NCBI RefSeq assembly: GCF_011806565.1
Contig: NZ_JAATOP010000002.1
Span: forward strand, 394,515-458,514
From: Marivivens donghaensis
GTDB lineage: Bacteria > Pseudomonadota > Alphaproteobacteria > Rhodobacterales > Rhodobacteraceae
DNA: 64,000 nucleotides
Reading direction: 5' to 3'
Each line of letters starts with the position of its first letter. Within the stretch, counting starts at the first letter, position 1. Both the position numbers and the translations under genes were made by a program. Below are positions 1 to 9,989 of the stretch, one piece after another. The notes under the pieces are model-generated. The model was given only the letters and a program-made list of their open reading frames with translations, was not told the origin of the DNA and did no database searches.

Positions 1-339
<339 letters not shown>

Positions 340-351
340 GGAGTCCTACCC

Positions 352-2475
352 ATGGCACGCGATTATCCGCTTCCGCGCTACCGTAACTTCGGCATCATGG
401 CTCACATCGATGCCGGTAAGACCACCACTACCGAGCGTATCCTCTACTACACCGGTAAGTCCCACAAGATCGGCGAAGTCCACGACGGCGCCGCGACTAT
501 GGACTGGATGGAACAGGAGCAGGAACGCGGTATCACCATTACTTCGGCTGCGACGACCACTTTCTGGCAGCGCCAGGAAGATCCGACCGCTGAAGGTACC
601 TCGGACACCAAGTACCGTTTCAACATCATCGACACTCCCGGCCACGTTGACTTCACCATCGAAGTTGAGCGTTCGCTGGCAGTTCTCGACGGTGCTGTCT
701 GCCTCCTTGACGCCAACGCTGGTGTTGAACCGCAGACCGAAACCGTTTGGCGTCAGGCTGACCGCTACAAGGTTCCGCGTATCGTGTTCGTCAACAAGAT
801 GGACAAGATCGGCGCCGACTACTTCAACTGTGTCAAGATGATCAAGGACCGCACCGGCGGTACCCCGTGCCCGATCGCTCTGCCGATTGGTGCCGAGGAC
901 AAGCTGGAAGGCATCATTGACCTCATCAAGATGGAAGAGTGGGTCTGGAAGGGTGAAGACCTCGGCGCAAGCTGGGTTCGTCAGCCGATCCGTGAAGAAC
1001 TCTCGGACCTCGCTGATGAGTGGCGTGCCAATATGATCGAACTCGCCGTCGAACAAGACGACGACGCGATGGAAGCCTACCTCGAAGGCGAAGAGCCGAA
1101 CGAAGAAACCCTGCGCAAGCTGATCCGTAAGGGTACGCTGTCGCTGTCGTTCTTCCCGGTTCTCGCTGGTTCGGCATTCAAGAACAAGGGCGTCCAGCCC
1201 CTCCTGAACGCTGTTATCGACTTCCTGCCGGCTCCGATCGACGTTCCGACCCTGATGGGCTTCTCGCCGGACGACGAGACCGAAGAGCGCAACATCCCGC
1301 GCGAAGCTTCGGACGAGTCGCCGTTCTCGGCACTGGCGTTCAAGATCATGAACGACCCGTTTGTCGGTTCGCTGACCTTCGCTCGTATCTACTCGGGCGT
1401 CCTCAAGAAGGGCGACGGCATCATCAACTCGACCAAAGGCAAGCGTGAGCGCGTCGGTCGTATGATGATGATGCACTCGAACAACCGCGAGGAAATCGAA
1501 GAAGCATTTGCTGGCGACATCATCGCGCTTGCTGGCCTCAAAGAGACCACCACTGGTGACACCCTCTGTGACGCTCAGAAGCAGGTTGTTCTCGAAACCA
1601 TGTCCTTCCCGGATCCGGTTATCGAAATCGCCGTTGAACCGAAGTCGAAAGCCGACCAGGAAAAGATGGGCCTCGCCCTCGCTCGCTTGGCAGCAGAAGA
1701 CCCGTCGTTCCGCGTCGAGACCAACTTCGAATCCGGCCAAACCATCATGAAGGGTATGGGCGAACTTCACCTCGATATTCTCGTTGACCGTATGAAGCGT
1801 GAATTCAAGGTCGAGGCGAACATCGGTGCTCCGCAGGTTGCTTACCGTGAGACCATCTCGCGCGCGGCAGAAATCGACTACACGCACAAGAAGCAGTCCG
1901 GTGGTACCGGTCAGTTCGCGCGCGTTAAGCTCGAAATCCAGCCGACCGAGCCGGGCGAAGGTTACTCGTTCGAGAGCCGCATCGTTGGTGGTGCTGTTCC
2001 GAAGGAATACATCCCGGGCGTCGAAAAGGGCATCCAGTCGGTCATGGACTCCGGTCCGCTCGCTGGCTTCCCGGTTATCGACTTCAAGGTTGCGCTGGCT
2101 GACGGTGCATTCCACGACGTCGACTCCTCGGTCCTCGCCTTCGAAATCGCGACCCGCGCTGCAATGCGTGAAGGCCTCCGTAAGGCCGGTGCTAAGCTGC
2201 TCGAACCGATCATGAAGGTCGAAGTCGTGACTCCGGAAGAGTACACTGGTTCGATCATCGGCGACCTCACCTCCCGTCGCGGTATGGTGCAGGGTCAGGA
2301 TACCCGCGGTAATGCAAACGTCATTGCTGCCATGGTTCCGCTGGCAAACATGTTCGGTTACATCAACAACCTTCGTTCGATGTCGTCCGGCCGTGCTGTC
2401 TTCTCGATGGTCTTCGACCACTACGACGCTGTTCCGCAGAACATCTCGGAAGAGATCCAGGCAAAGTACGCCTAA
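352..2475 (+). CDS. fusA: elongation factor G
   Basis: EF-G is the cytoplasmic GTPase that drives translocation on the ribosome and helps recycle it. The 707-residue product has the usual family length. The G motifs are visible: AHIDAGKTT at residues 17-25, RGITI at 59-63, DTPGHVDF at 94-101 and NKMD at 148-151. They are followed by domains II-V, with the domain IV/V region ([16 protein letters not shown]) intact. The ATG at 352 follows a clear AAGGAG ribosome-binding site at 338-343. It sits in the str operon directly after rpsG and before tuf. Confidence 0.98.
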   Translation: MARDYPLPRYRNFGIMAHIDAGKTTTTERILYYTGKSHKIGEVHDGAATMDWMEQEQERGITITSAATTTFWQRQEDPTAEGTSDTKYRFNIIDTPGHVDFTIEVERSLAVLDGAVCLLDANAGVEPQTETVWRQADRYKVPRIVFVNKMDKIGADYFNCVKMIKDRTGGTPCPIALPIGAEDKLEGIIDLIKMEEWVWKGEDLGASWVRQPIREELSDLADEWRANMIELAVEQDDDAMEAYLEGEEPNEETLRKLIRKGTLSLSFFPVLAGSAFKNKGVQPLLNAVIDFLPAPIDVPTLMGFSPDDETEERNIPREASDESPFSALAFKIMNDPFVGSLTFARIYSGVLKKGDGIINSTKGKRERVGRMMMMHSNNREEIEEAFAGDIIALAGLKETTTGDTLCDAQKQVVLETMSFPDPVIEIAVEPKSKADQEKMGLALARLAAEDPSFRVETNFESGQTIMKGMGELHLDILVDRMKREFKVEANIGAPQVAYRETISRAAEIDYTHKKQSGGTGQFARVKLEIQPTEPGEGYSFESRIVGGAVPKEYIPGVEKGIQSVMDSGPLAGFPVIDFKVALADGAFHDVDSSVLAFEIATRAAMREGLRKAGAKLLEPIMKVEVVTPEEYTGSIIGDLTSRRGMVQGQDTRGNANVIAAMVPLANMFGYINNLRSMSSGRAVFSMVFDHYDAVPQNISEEIQAKYA

Positions 2476-2484
2476 TGGCGAACG

Positions 2485-2507
2485 GGCAGGGGGCTTTGTC
2501 CCCTGCC
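2485..2507 (+). other. stem-loop between fusA and tuf
   Basis: A perfect 8-bp inverted repeat, GGCAGGGG at 2485-2492 and CCCCTGCC at 2500-2507 with a 7-base loop, lies 10 bases after the fusA stop. No T-run follows, so it is not a strong intrinsic terminator. It may be a processing or attenuation structure between fusA and tuf, whose products are needed in different amounts. That role is inference. Confidence 0.5.
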
Positions 2508-2556
2508 TTCCCAAATTCGGCAGCCTAGCTGCCTGTGAAAGACTAAGGAGGCCATA

Positions 2557-3732
2557 ATGGCTAAGGCAAAGTTTGAACGTTCCAAACCGCACGTTAACAT
2601 TGGCACGATCGGCCACGTTGACCACGGCAAAACCACTCTGACGGCAGCGATCACCAAGTACTTTGGCGATTTCAAAGCGTACGACCAGATCGACGGCGCA
2701 CCGGAAGAGAAGGCCCGCGGTATCACCATTTCGACCGCCCACGTCGAATACGAGACCGAAGCACGTCACTACGCACACGTCGACTGCCCGGGTCACGCTG
2801 ACTACGTTAAGAACATGATCACCGGCGCTGCGCAGATGGACGGCGGTATTCTGGTTGTTAACGCAGCTGACGGCCCGATGCCGCAGACCCGCGAGCACAT
2901 CCTTCTGGCTCGCCAGGTTGGCGTTCCGGCTCTGGTTGTGTTCATGAACAAGGTTGACCAGGTTGACGACGAGGAACTCCTCGAGCTCGTCGAAATGGAA
3001 ATCCGTGAACTGCTGTCGACCTACGACTTCCCGGGCGACGATATTCCGATCGTAGCAGGTTCGGCTCTGGCCGCTATGGAAGGCCGCGATCCGGAAATCG
3101 GCGAAGAGAAGATCAAGGCTCTGATGGCTGCTGTCGACGAGTACATCCCGACTCCGGCACGTGCTGTTGACCAGCCGTTCCTGATGCCGATCGAAGACGT
3201 GTTCTCGATCTCGGGTCGTGGTACCGTTGTCACCGGTCGTGTTGAGCGCGGTGTGATCAACGTTGGTGACGAAATCGAGATCGTGGGTATCCGCGACACC
3301 TCGAAGACCACCTGTACCGGCGTTGAAATGTTCCGCAAGCTGCTGGATCGCGGTGAAGCTGGCGACAACATCGGCGCCCTGCTGCGCGGTGTTGACCGTG
3401 AAGGCGTTGAGCGTGGCCAGGTTCTGTGTAAGCCGGGTTCGGTCAAGCCGCACACCAAGTTCGAAGCCGAGGTCTACATCCTGACCAAGGAAGAAGGCGG
3501 CCGTCACACTCCGTTCTTCGCGAACTACCGTCCGCAGTTCTACTTCCGCACCACCGACGTCACCGGTACCTGCATCCTGCCGGAAGGCACCGAGATGGTC
3601 ATGCCGGGCGACAACCTGAAGCTTCAGGGCGAACTGATCGCTCCGATCGCTATGGAAGAAGGCCTGCGCTTCGCGATCCGCGAAGGCGGCCGCACCGTTG
3701 GTTCGGGCGTTGTCTCGAAAATCATCGAGTAA
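2557..3732 (+). CDS. tuf: elongation factor Tu
   Basis: EF-Tu carries aminoacyl-tRNA to the ribosomal A site as a GTP complex. The 391-residue protein shows [10 protein letters not shown] near residues 19-28, the effector-loop [14 protein letters not shown] and NKVD, then the domain II/III region ending in [14 protein letters not shown], all diagnostic of bacterial EF-Tu. The ATG is preceded by AAGGAGG at 2544-2550. It is the last gene of the str unit and is followed by an intrinsic terminator. Many alphaproteobacteria carry a second tuf copy elsewhere; this window has only one. Confidence 0.98.
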   Translation: MAKAKFERSKPHVNIGTIGHVDHGKTTLTAAITKYFGDFKAYDQIDGAPEEKARGITISTAHVEYETEARHYAHVDCPGHADYVKNMITGAAQMDGGILVVNAADGPMPQTREHILLARQVGVPALVVFMNKVDQVDDEELLELVEMEIRELLSTYDFPGDDIPIVAGSALAAMEGRDPEIGEEKIKALMAAVDEYIPTPARAVDQPFLMPIEDVFSISGRGTVVTGRVERGVINVGDEIEIVGIRDTSKTTCTGVEMFRKLLDRGEAGDNIGALLRGVDREGVERGQVLCKPGSVKPHTKFEAEVYILTKEEGGRHTPFFANYRPQFYFRTTDVTGTCILPEGTEMVMPGDNLKLQGELIAPIAMEEGLRFAIREGGRTVGSGVVSKIIE

Positions 3733-3759
3733 TTCGGACCAAAATCCGGACTACAAGAA

Positions 3760-3785
3760 GGGTCGCCAATAGGCGGCCCTTTTTC
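3760..3785 (+). terminator. rho-independent terminator after tuf
   Basis: Stem GGGTCGCC (3760-3767) pairs with GGCGGCCC (3772-3779) through one G-U pair, with a 4-base loop, and is followed by a T-rich run from 3780. It ends the str operon. The 180 bases from here to rpsJ hold no gene and presumably the S10 promoter and leader. Confidence 0.85.
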
Positions 3786-3966
3786 TATGTGCCCTGCAGT
3801 GATTTTCCTTATTTTATGATTGATAAGGTGTTCTACCACGTGTATTGGGCGCGAGTTCGCTATCGGCGAACGACGGATAGGGGATTCGTTCCTTGTCTAG
3901 GTTCGACGTGGGGAGGCAATGGTGCTCTCTCGACCTCTCAACCAAAAGCCGCGAAAGGCAATGTAT

Positions 3967-4281
3967 ATGGCCGCACAAAGCCAAAACATCCGCATTCGGC
4001 TGAAAGCTTTCGATTACCGCGTTCTGGATGCGTCCACCGCAGAAATCGTAAGCACCGCGAAACGTACTGGCGCATCCGTGCGCGGTCCGATTCCGCTGCC
4101 GAACAAGATTGAGAAATTCACCGTTCTGCGTGGTCCGCACATCGACAAGAAGTCGCGCGACCAGTTCGAGATCCGCACTCACAAGCGTCTGCTTGATATC
4201 GTGAATCCGACTCCGCAGACCGTAGATGCCCTGATGAAGCTCGACCTCGCCGCTGGCGTTGACGTCGAGATCAAAGTTTAA
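3967..4281 (+). CDS. rpsJ: 30S ribosomal protein S10
   Basis: S10 is a 30S head protein and also a NusE antitermination partner. The 104-residue product [20 protein letters not shown]... is nearly the family archetype, with the loop motif [20 protein letters not shown] and the end [13 protein letters not shown] chose the ATG at 3967 because it gives the conserved N-terminus and has GAAAGG at 3953-3958 in front. In-frame starts at 3919 and 3961 would add a non-conserved extension. It is the first gene of the S10 operon. Confidence 0.97.
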   Translation: MAAQSQNIRIRLKAFDYRVLDASTAEIVSTAKRTGASVRGPIPLPNKIEKFTVLRGPHIDKKSRDQFEIRTHKRLLDIVNPTPQTVDALMKLDLAAGVDVEIKV

Positions 4282-4292
4282 GGGGGATTACC

Positions 4293-5018
4293 ATGCGTTC
4301 TGGCGTTATTGCTAAGAAAATCGGTATGACCCGTCTGTTCATGGAAGATGGTAAGCAGATCCCTGTGACCGTTCTCCAGCTGGACAGCCTGCAGGTCGTC
4401 GCTCAGCGCACCGTTGACAAGGACGGCTACACCGCCGTTCAGCTCGGTGCTGGTGTCGCCAAGACCAAGCGCGTTTCGAAGCCCCTCCGTGGTTACTTCG
4501 CTGCTGCCAAGGTCGAACCCAAGCGTAAAGTCGCAGAATTCCGCGTCAGCGCGGAAAACCTGATCCCGGTCGGTGCTGAAATCATCGCTGACCACTACGT
4601 TGCCGGCCAGTTCGTCGACGTATCGGGTACTTCGATCGGTAAAGGCTTTGCCGGTGCGATGAAGCGCCACAACTTCGGTGGTCTTCGCGCTACTCACGGT
4701 GTTTCGATCTCGCACCGTTCGCACGGTTCGGTCGGTCAGTGTCAGGATCCGGGTCGCATCTTCAAAGGTAAGAAGATGGCCGGTCACATGGGTGCTGCCC
4801 GCGTTACCACTCAGAACCTTCAGGTTGTTCGCACCGATGCGGACCGTGGCCTGATCATGGTTAAGGGTGCTGTTCCGGGTTCGAAGGGTGGCTGGGTCAC
4901 CATCAAGGACGCTGTCAAAAAAGCAGCTCCTGAAAACCTGGTTCTGCCTGCTGCACTGAAGTCGGACGCTGCTCCGGCGGCTGCTGCTGTTGAAGGAGGC
5001 GAAAACAATGAAGGCTGA
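4293..5018 (+). CDS. rplC: 50S ribosomal protein L3
   Basis: L3 is an early-assembly 50S protein reaching into the peptidyl-transferase region. The 241-residue product begins [16 protein letters not shown] and contains the conserved [40 protein letters not shown] and [12 protein letters not shown] stretches. The latter region includes the glutamine methylated by PrmB in E. coli (known for the family). The C-terminal tail is Ala-rich ([16 protein letters not shown]), typical of alphaproteobacteria. The stop overlaps the rplD start by 11 bases, indicating translational coupling. Confidence 0.97.
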   Translation: MRSGVIAKKIGMTRLFMEDGKQIPVTVLQLDSLQVVAQRTVDKDGYTAVQLGAGVAKTKRVSKPLRGYFAAAKVEPKRKVAEFRVSAENLIPVGAEIIADHYVAGQFVDVSGTSIGKGFAGAMKRHNFGGLRATHGVSISHRSHGSVGQCQDPGRIFKGKKMAGHMGAARVTTQNLQVVRTDADRGLIMVKGAVPGSKGGWVTIKDAVKKAAPENLVLPAALKSDAAPAAAAVEGGENNEG

Positions 5019-5628
5019 AGCAATCAAGCTTGATGGCGCTGCCGCTGGTTCCGTCGAACTCAACGACGAAATCTTCGGTCTCGAGCCGCGTGCCGACATC
5101 CTGCACCGCGTAGTCCGCTGGCAGCGTGCCAAGGCTCAGCAGGGTACCCACAAGGTACTCACCAAGTCGGAAGTCTCGTACTCGACCAAGAAGATCTACA
5201 AGCAGAAGGGCACCGGCGGCGCACGTCACGGTTCCAAGAAAGCTCCGATCTTCCGTCACGGTGGTGTATACAAGGGTCCGACCCCGCGTTCGCACGCTCA
5301 CGACCTGACCAAAAAGTTCCGCAAGCTCGGCCTGTGCCACGCTCTGTCGGCTAAAGCCAAAGCTGGTGAACTGGTCGTCGTCGAAAGCCTGGATCTGGCT
5401 GACGCCAAGACCTCGGCTCTGTCGAAGCAGGTTGCCAACCTCGGTTGGAAGCGTGCGCTGATCATCGACGGTGCTTCGGTTGACGAAGGCTTCGCAAAGG
5501 CTGCGCGTAACATCCAAAACCTGGACGTTCTGCCCACCATGGGTGCCAACGTCTACGACATCCTGAAGTCGGACACTCTCGTTCTGACCAAAGCTGGTGT
5601 CGAAGCACTGGAGGCCCGTCTGAAATGA
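5008..5628 (+). CDS. rplD: 50S ribosomal protein L4
   Basis: L4 binds 23S rRNA domain I and lines the exit tunnel; in E. coli it also autoregulates the S10 operon, which cannot be verified here. The 206-residue frame contains the rRNA-binding loop [20 protein letters not shown] and the [17 protein letters not shown] motif. The start at 5008 is chosen because GGAGG lies at 4995-4999, inside the end of rplC. An in-frame ATG at 4990 has no comparable signal. The ATGA junction at 5625-5628 couples it to rplW. Confidence 0.96.
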   Translation: MKAEAIKLDGAAAGSVELNDEIFGLEPRADILHRVVRWQRAKAQQGTHKVLTKSEVSYSTKKIYKQKGTGGARHGSKKAPIFRHGGVYKGPTPRSHAHDLTKKFRKLGLCHALSAKAKAGELVVVESLDLADAKTSALSKQVANLGWKRALIIDGASVDEGFAKAARNIQNLDVLPTMGANVYDILKSDTLVLTKAGVEALEARLK

Positions 5629-5921
5629 GCACGAAGCCCGCACACTACGACGTGATCCGCAAGCCGATCATCACCGAGAAAGCAACCATGGCATCCGAAA
5701 ACGGTGCAGTTGTTTTCGAAGTAGCGGTCGACGCGAACAAGCCGCAGATCAAAGAAGCTGTTGAAGCTGTCTTTGGTGTGAAGGTGAAAGCGGTCAACAC
5801 CGTTGTAACCAAAGGCAAGGTCAAGCGTTTCCGCGGTACCATCGGTACCCGTAACACGGTTAAAAAGGCCTACGTCACCCTCGAAGAGGGCAACACCATC
5901 GACGTCACCACCGGCCTCTAA
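5625..5921 (+). CDS. rplW: 50S ribosomal protein L23
   Basis: L23 sits at the tunnel exit and docks trigger factor and the signal recognition particle. The product is 98 residues, with the family signatures [15 protein letters not shown] at the N-terminus and the C-terminal [24 protein letters not shown]. The start codon overlaps the rplD stop (ATGA). Unlike the classical S10 operon, where rplB follows within a few bases, a 255-base gap rich in hairpins separates it from rplB. Confidence 0.97.
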   Translation: MSTKPAHYDVIRKPIITEKATMASENGAVVFEVAVDANKPQIKEAVEAVFGVKVKAVNTVVTKGKVKRFRGTIGTRNTVKKAYVTLEEGNTIDVTTGL

Positions 5922-5947
5922 GGTCCGCTGGTACAATCGAATTGAAG

Positions 5948-5978
5948 AAGGCCTCTGCATCGAGCAGGGGCCTTTTTT
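5948..5978 (+). terminator. rho-independent terminator after rplW
   Basis: AAGGCCTCTGC (5948-5958) pairs with GCAGGGGCCTT (5964-5974) with one G-U pair and a 5-base loop. T residues run to 5978. It is a convincing intrinsic terminator in the middle of the canonical S10 gene order, so rplB and downstream genes need read-through or their own promoter. Confidence 0.8.
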
Positions 5979-5981
5979 ATG

Positions 5982-6104
5982 AGGGCTGCGCCCTAACGCA
6001 ATGCCTTTTCCATAAAAGGCTCAAGTGCTCTCGACAGTAGGCAGCTTCCCTGCTACTGACGCGCAATCACGAGGCCTCGGATTCGTTCCGGGGCCTGTGA
6101 TTTT
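5982..6104 (+). other. array of four stem-loops between rplW and rplB
   Basis: After the terminator come four more inverted repeats: AGGGC/GCCCT at 5982-5994; a perfect 7-bp stem GCCTTTT/AAAAGGC at 6003-6020; CAGTAGGCAG with CTGCTACTG at 6035-6058 (one bulge); and ATCAC plus AGGCCTCGG (6066-6080) pairing with CCGGGGCCT plus GTGAT (6088-6101), followed by TTTT. No protein gene fits this stretch. It looks like a structured leader or a second terminator for the rplB unit. Confidence 0.6.
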
Positions 6105-6176
6105 ATGAGATGGGGACCTTAGGGGCCCTTTAACTGCCGGGATTAACCTCCCGCAAAGCAACGGAAGACAGAGAAC

Positions 6177-7016
6177 ATGGCACTCAAGTCGTATAAGCCG
6201 ACGACGCCGGGCCAGCGTGGACTGGTTCTGATCGACCGTTCGGAGCTTTGGAAAGGTCGTCCGGTCAAGGCCCTCACCGAGGGTCTGACCAGCAAGGGCG
6301 GTCGGAACAATACCGGACGGATCACGATGCGCCGTCGTGGTGGTGGTGTAAAGCGCCTCTACCGTATCGTTGATTTCAAGCGTACTAAGTTCGACGTATC
6401 GGGCACCGTAGCCCGCATTGAATACGACCCGAACCGCACCGCTTTCATCGCCCTCATCCAGTATGATGACGGTGAGCAAGCATACATCCTCGCTCCGCAG
6501 CGTCTGGCTGTTGGTGACAAGGTTGTCGCTTCGGCAAAGGCCGACATCAAGCCGGGTAACGCTATGCCGTTCTCGGGCCTGCCGATCGGTACCATTGTCC
6601 ACAACGTAGAACTGAAGCCCGGCAAGGGTGGTCAGCTGGCGCGCGCCGCTGGTACCTACGCCCAGTTCGTCGGTCGTGACGGCGGCTACGCACAGATCCG
6701 CCTTTCGTCGGGTGAACTGCGTCTCGTTCGTCAGGAATGCATGGCCACCGTTGGTGCCGTGTCGAACCCCGACAACTCGAACCAAGACTTCGGTAAAGCT
6801 GGCCGTATGCGTCACAAGGGCATCCGCCCGAGCGTCCGCGGTGTTGCTATGAACCCGATTGACCACCCGCACGGCGGTGGTGAAGGCCGTACCTCGGGTG
6901 GCCGTCACCCGGTTACCCCGTGGGGTAAGCCGACCAAGGGTGCTCGTACCCGCAACAAGAAGAAGGCGTCGTCGAAGCTGATTCTGCGTTCGCGTCACGC
7001 CAAGAAAGGGCGCTAA
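6177..7016 (+). CDS. rplB: 50S ribosomal protein L2
   Basis: L2 is a primary 23S rRNA binder required for peptidyl-transferase activity and subunit joining. The 279-residue product starts [21 protein letters not shown] and contains the conserved [16 protein letters not shown] region and the C-terminal [19 protein letters not shown] loop with the essential histidine. The gene leads a tight run rplB-rpsS-rplV-rpsC-rplP with gaps of 3 bases or fewer up to rpsC and 13 bases before rplP. Confidence 0.98.
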   Translation: MALKSYKPTTPGQRGLVLIDRSELWKGRPVKALTEGLTSKGGRNNTGRITMRRRGGGVKRLYRIVDFKRTKFDVSGTVARIEYDPNRTAFIALIQYDDGEQAYILAPQRLAVGDKVVASAKADIKPGNAMPFSGLPIGTIVHNVELKPGKGGQLARAAGTYAQFVGRDGGYAQIRLSSGELRLVRQECMATVGAVSNPDNSNQDFGKAGRMRHKGIRPSVRGVAMNPIDHPHGGGEGRTSGGRHPVTPWGKPTKGARTRNKKKASSKLILRSRHAKKGR

Positions 7017-7019
7017 GAC

Positions 7020-7298
7020 ATGACTCGCTCTGTATGGAAAGGCCCGTTCGTAGATGCTTACGTGCTTAAGAAAGCCGAAGCAGCTCGCGAAGCTAGCCGC
7101 AATGAAGTCATCAAGATCTGGTCGCGCCGCTCGACGATCCTGCCCCAATTCGTGGGCCTGACGTTTGGCGTCTACAACGGTCAGAAGCACATCCCCGTGC
7201 TAATTACTGAAGACATGATCGGTCAGAAGTTCGGTGAATATTCGCCGACCCGTACTTATTACGGACACGCTGCCGACAAGAAAGCGAAGCGGAAGTAA
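7020..7298 (+). CDS. rpsS: 30S ribosomal protein S19
   Basis: S19 lies in the 30S head beside S13 and contacts A-site tRNA and the intersubunit bridge. The 92-residue product [20 protein letters not shown]... has the conserved [24 protein letters not shown] core and the [23 protein letters not shown] tail. It begins 3 bases after the rplB stop and is followed 3 bases later by rplV, in standard S10-operon order. Confidence 0.98.
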   Translation: MTRSVWKGPFVDAYVLKKAEAAREASRNEVIKIWSRRSTILPQFVGLTFGVYNGQKHIPVLITEDMIGQKFGEYSPTRTYYGHAADKKAKRK

Positions 7299-7301
7299 GT
7301 C

Positions 7302-7682
7302 ATGGGCAAGGCACAGAACCCCCGCCGCGTGGCCGACAACGAAGCAATGGCAAAAGCCAAAATGCTTCGCACCAGCCCGCAGAAACTGAACCTCGTCGCC
7401 GCAATGATCCGCGGCAAGAAGGTCGAGAAGGCTCTTGCCGACCTCACCTTCTCGAACAAGCGGATCGCTCAGGACGTGAAGAAGTGTCTTCAGTCCGCGA
7501 TTGCGAACGCCGAGAACAACCATAACCTCGACGTCGACGAACTCGTCGTTGCAGAGGCCTTCGTTGGTAAGAACCTGACCATGAAGCGCGGTCGCCCGCG
7601 TGCACGTGGTCGTTTCGGCAAGATCATGAAGCCGTTTTCGGAACTGACCATCAAGGTGCGTCAGATTGAGGAGCAAGCCTAA
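7302..7682 (+). CDS. rplV: 50S ribosomal protein L22
   Basis: L22 lines the peptide exit tunnel, and its beta-hairpin tip affects macrolide sensitivity in characterised bacteria. The 126-residue frame shows [24 protein letters not shown] and the hairpin/C-terminal region [26 protein letters not shown]. The stop TAA shares its last A with the rpsC start (TAATG), a one-base overlap indicating coupled translation. Confidence 0.97.
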   Translation: MGKAQNPRRVADNEAMAKAKMLRTSPQKLNLVAAMIRGKKVEKALADLTFSNKRIAQDVKKCLQSAIANAENNHNLDVDELVVAEAFVGKNLTMKRGRPRARGRFGKIMKPFSELTIKVRQIEEQA

Positions 7683-8389
7683 TGGGTAATAAAGTAAATC
7701 CCGTCGGTATGCGCCTGCAGGTCAACCGCACCTGGGACAGCCGCTGGTACGCCGACACCAAAGACTACGGTGATCTTCTTCTTGAAGACCTTCAGATCAA
7801 GGACTTCATCAAGAAAGAGTGCAAGGCCGCTGGCATTGCACGCGTCATCATCGAGCGTCCGCACAAGAAGTGCCGCGTGACCATTCACGCTGCGCGTCCG
7901 GGCGTTATCATCGGCAAAAAAGGCGCCGATATCGAAGTTCTCCGCAAGAAGCTGGCAAACCTGACTTCGTCGGAACTGCACCTGAACATCGTTGAAGTCC
8001 GCAAGCCGGAACTCGACGCTCAGCTGGTTGCAGAATCGATCGGTCAGCAGCTCGAGCGTCGTGTGTCGTTCCGCCGCGCCATGAAGCGTGCGGTTCAGAA
8101 CGCCATGCGCATGGGTGCTCTCGGCATCCGTGTGAACGTCGCCGGTCGTCTTGGTGGCGCTGAAATCGCACGTACCGAATGGTACCGCGAAGGTCGTGTG
8201 CCGCTGCACACCCTGCGTGCCGACATCGACTACGCCCTGTATGAAGCCTCGACCCCGTACGGCATCATCGGCATCAAGGTCTGGATCTTCAAAGGTGAGA
8301 TCATGGAGCACGATCCGATGGCTCGTGACCGTCGTCAGGCCGAGCTGCAAGATGGTCCGAGCCCTCGTGGCGCCGGCGGCCGTCGCTAA
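7682..8389 (+). CDS. rpsC: 30S ribosomal protein S3
   Basis: S3 forms part of the mRNA entry channel and its helicase activity. The 235-residue product starts [25 protein letters not shown]. It includes the KH-domain [18 protein letters not shown] and the S3 C-terminal domain [41 protein letters not shown]. Length is normal for alphaproteobacteria, with a short basic Gly-rich tail. It starts on the last base of the rplV stop codon. Confidence 0.98.
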   Translation: MGNKVNPVGMRLQVNRTWDSRWYADTKDYGDLLLEDLQIKDFIKKECKAAGIARVIIERPHKKCRVTIHAARPGVIIGKKGADIEVLRKKLANLTSSELHLNIVEVRKPELDAQLVAESIGQQLERRVSFRRAMKRAVQNAMRMGALGIRVNVAGRLGGAEIARTEWYREGRVPLHTLRADIDYALYEASTPYGIIGIKVWIFKGEIMEHDPMARDRRQAELQDGPSPRGAGGRR

Positions 8390-8402
8390 GGAGTAATGAA
8401 CA

Positions 8403-8816
8403 ATGCTTCAGCCTAAGCGTACAAAATTCCGCAAAATGCACAAAGGCCGTATCCACGGTCAGGCAAAAGGCGGTTCGGATCTCAACTTCGGCACCTATGG
8501 CCTCAAAGCCACTGAGCCGGAGCGTGTAACCGCTCGCCAGATCGAAGCCGCTCGTCGTGCTCTGACTCGTCACATGAAGCGTCAGGGCCGCGTTTGGATC
8601 CGTATCTTCCCGGACCTGCCGGTATCGGCAAAGCCCATCGAAGTTCGTATGGGTAAAGGTAAGGGTTCCGTGGACCGTTGGACCTGTAAGGTCAAGCCGG
8701 GCCGCGTGATGTTCGAAATCGACGGCGTGAACGAAGAGATCGCCCGTGAGGCCCTGCGCCTTGCAGCTATGAAGCTGCCGGTTAAGACCCGCACCGTAGT
8801 TCGCGAAGACTGGTAA
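8403..8816 (+). CDS. rplP: 50S ribosomal protein L16
   Basis: L16 organises the A-site region of the 50S subunit. The 137-residue product [19 protein letters not shown]... is typical, with [49 protein letters not shown]. It includes the arginine-bearing loop region that is hydroxylated by the oxygenase YcfD in E. coli (family knowledge). A strong terminator follows, then a minus-strand 2OG oxygenase. This is an unusual break before rpmC and the subject of a finding. Confidence 0.98.
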   Translation: MLQPKRTKFRKMHKGRIHGQAKGGSDLNFGTYGLKATEPERVTARQIEAARRALTRHMKRQGRVWIRIFPDLPVSAKPIEVRMGKGKGSVDRWTCKVKPGRVMFEIDGVNEEIAREALRLAAMKLPVKTRTVVREDW

Positions 8817-8833
8817 TCAGGTCTGCAAGAATT

Positions 8834-8866
8834 AAGAAAGGCGCCCCTCGGGGCGCCTTTCTTGGT
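8834..8866. terminator. bidirectional terminator between rplP and the oxygenase gene
   Basis: A perfect 14-bp inverted repeat, AAGAAAGGCGCCCC (8834-8847) with GGGGCGCCTTTCTT (8850-8863), lies between the convergent ends of rplP and the minus-strand oxygenase gene. A/T-rich flanks on both sides let it stop transcription in either direction. Confidence 0.85.
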
Positions 8867-8887
8867 TTTGGACGTTGGGGATGAAGA

Positions 8888-9508
8888 TCACTCCCACTTG
8901 TAATTGAAGCTGACGCTGACGCGGTCGAACTCGGACGTGTTGGCGGGCACCTCGTGGCGCAGCCAGCTTTCCCACAGCAGCACATCGCCGATTTCGGGCT
9001 TCACATAGATGAAGGCCTTCAAGTCGCGGCGGCAGTCCTTAATGCGTGGCGGGGCGGCCATCATCATGGCGTGGCGGGGATCTTCGAGCTTCAGAGCCGA
9101 GGTGCCTTCCGGCATCGACACGTAGGTTGTGCCCGAGATGACCGAGTGCGGGTGGATGTGCGAGCCATGGCCACCTGCTTCGGGCAGGATGTTGATCCAG
9201 AGGTCTTCGAGCACCAGCTTGCGGCCATCGAGGTTGAACTCGAGGTCTTCGGCAAACTTGGCGACGTGTTCATCCAGCGCCTCTTTGACGGCGGCGAAGA
9301 TCGGGAACCGCCACGGTAGGTCGGCGAGGGAGGCGTAGGACGTGTACCCCGGATAGCCGTTTTCTTGGCACCACTCCATGCCCGCTTCGTCGTCGTCCAT
9401 GATCGCGTAACAGCTGTCGTGCAGCTCTTCTTCGTCAACGCCAGGGCCGTACTCGTTAAGGCGTGCGCGATAGAGGCGGGTGACGAAGAGAGATTCGATT
9501 TCTGCCAT
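8888..9508 (-). CDS. TIGR02466-type 2OG-Fe(II) oxygenase
   Basis: A 206-residue cytoplasmic protein that I recognise as the 2-oxoglutarate/Fe(II) oxygenase group often annotated TIGR02466. Visible signs are the double-stranded-helix segment LWINILPEAGGHGSHIHPHSVISGTTYVSMPEG (residues 103-135, metal-binding His near 117-121), a distal His at 185 (WLRHEVP) and Arg196 in DRVSVSFNY, the likely 2OG-binding residue. The start at 9508 has GGAGG about eight bases upstream. It is transcribed opposite to the flanking ribosomal genes, between rplP and rpmC. The substrate is unknown; its neighbour L16 is a tempting candidate because ribosomal oxygenases exist, but that is inference. Confidence 0.8.
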   Translation of the reverse strand: MAEIESLFVTRLYRARLNEYGPGVDEEELHDSCYAIMDDDEAGMEWCQENGYPGYTSYASLADLPWRFPIFAAVKEALDEHVAKFAEDLEFNLDGRKLVLEDLWINILPEAGGHGSHIHPHSVISGTTYVSMPEGTSALKLEDPRHAMMMAAPPRIKDCRRDLKAFIYVKPEIGDVLLWESWLRHEVPANTSEFDRVSVSFNYKWE

Positions 9509-9548
9509 GTGGATGTCCTCCGGATATTGGGTGCGCTCTATGTACCCG

Positions 9549-9577
9549 TTGACCTGCGCACCTTAAACTGCTGTTAT
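9549..9577 (+). promoter_or_regulatory. candidate sigma-70-type promoter for the rpmC-rpmD unit
   Basis: TTGACC (9549-9554), a 17-base spacer and TGTTAT (9572-9577) fit a housekeeping promoter. A promoter is needed here because the upstream gene runs the other way, so the spc half of the cluster cannot be read from the S10 promoter. It would give a leader of about 200 bases. Confidence 0.5.
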
Positions 9578-9580
9578 CGG

Positions 9581-9705
9581 AGTTGTGAAAGACACAACTG
9601 CGCGGCGGGCCTGATTTTATTGGCCGACGCGTAAGTAAGGGTTGCTCTTCCATACCCCCTCCAGTATGTAGCGGCATCTCACGATTCCCCTTTGCGGGAT
9701 TCGTG
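9581..9705 (+). promoter_or_regulatory. structured leader upstream of rpmC
   Basis: The leader before rpmC holds AGTTGTG/CACAACT (9581-9599, perfect 7 bp) and a 10-bp stem with one mismatch at 9680-9705 (CACGATTCCC with GGGATTCGTG). No protein gene fits on the plus strand. It could be a ribosomal-protein autoregulatory leader; this is inferred from position and structure only. Confidence 0.4.
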
Positions 9706-9788
9706 TGCTTTTAGTTTGCCCACCAGGCCAATGAGTGACCCGTAGGAAATTCGTGCGGAGCTCTCTGGTGTAAGGAAAGGACAAGGCG

Positions 9789-9986
9789 ATGGACGCCAAC
9801 GAACTTCGTAACAAGACCCCGGAGCAGCTCCGGGAAGAGCTTGTCTCGCTGAAGAAAGAGCAGTTCAACCTGCGCTTCCAGCAGGCCACTGGCCAACTCG
9901 AGAACACTGCGCGCATGCGCAAGGTCAAGCGCGACGCTGCTCGCGTTCTGACTATCCTGAACCAAAAAGCTGCTGCGGAGGCCTAA
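9789..9986 (+). CDS. rpmC: 50S ribosomal protein L29
   Basis: L29 lies at the tunnel exit next to L23. The 65-residue product [31 protein letters not shown]... is a two-helix coiled hairpin with the conserved [31 protein letters not shown] segment. The start has AAGGAAAGGACAAGG just upstream. It is the first gene of the unit after the oxygenase insertion and is followed 3 bases later by rpsQ. Confidence 0.96.
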   Translation: MDANELRNKTPEQLREELVSLKKEQFNLRFQQATGQLENTARMRKVKRDAARVLTILNQKAAAEA

Positions 9987-9989
9987 GAC

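Noticed and set aside
346..3507. A 1053-codon open frame on the minus strand over fusA and tuf
   Set aside because: It is the mirror of two highly expressed genes with biased codon use; the plus-strand frames encode full EF-G and EF-Tu, and the minus-strand product shows no domain.
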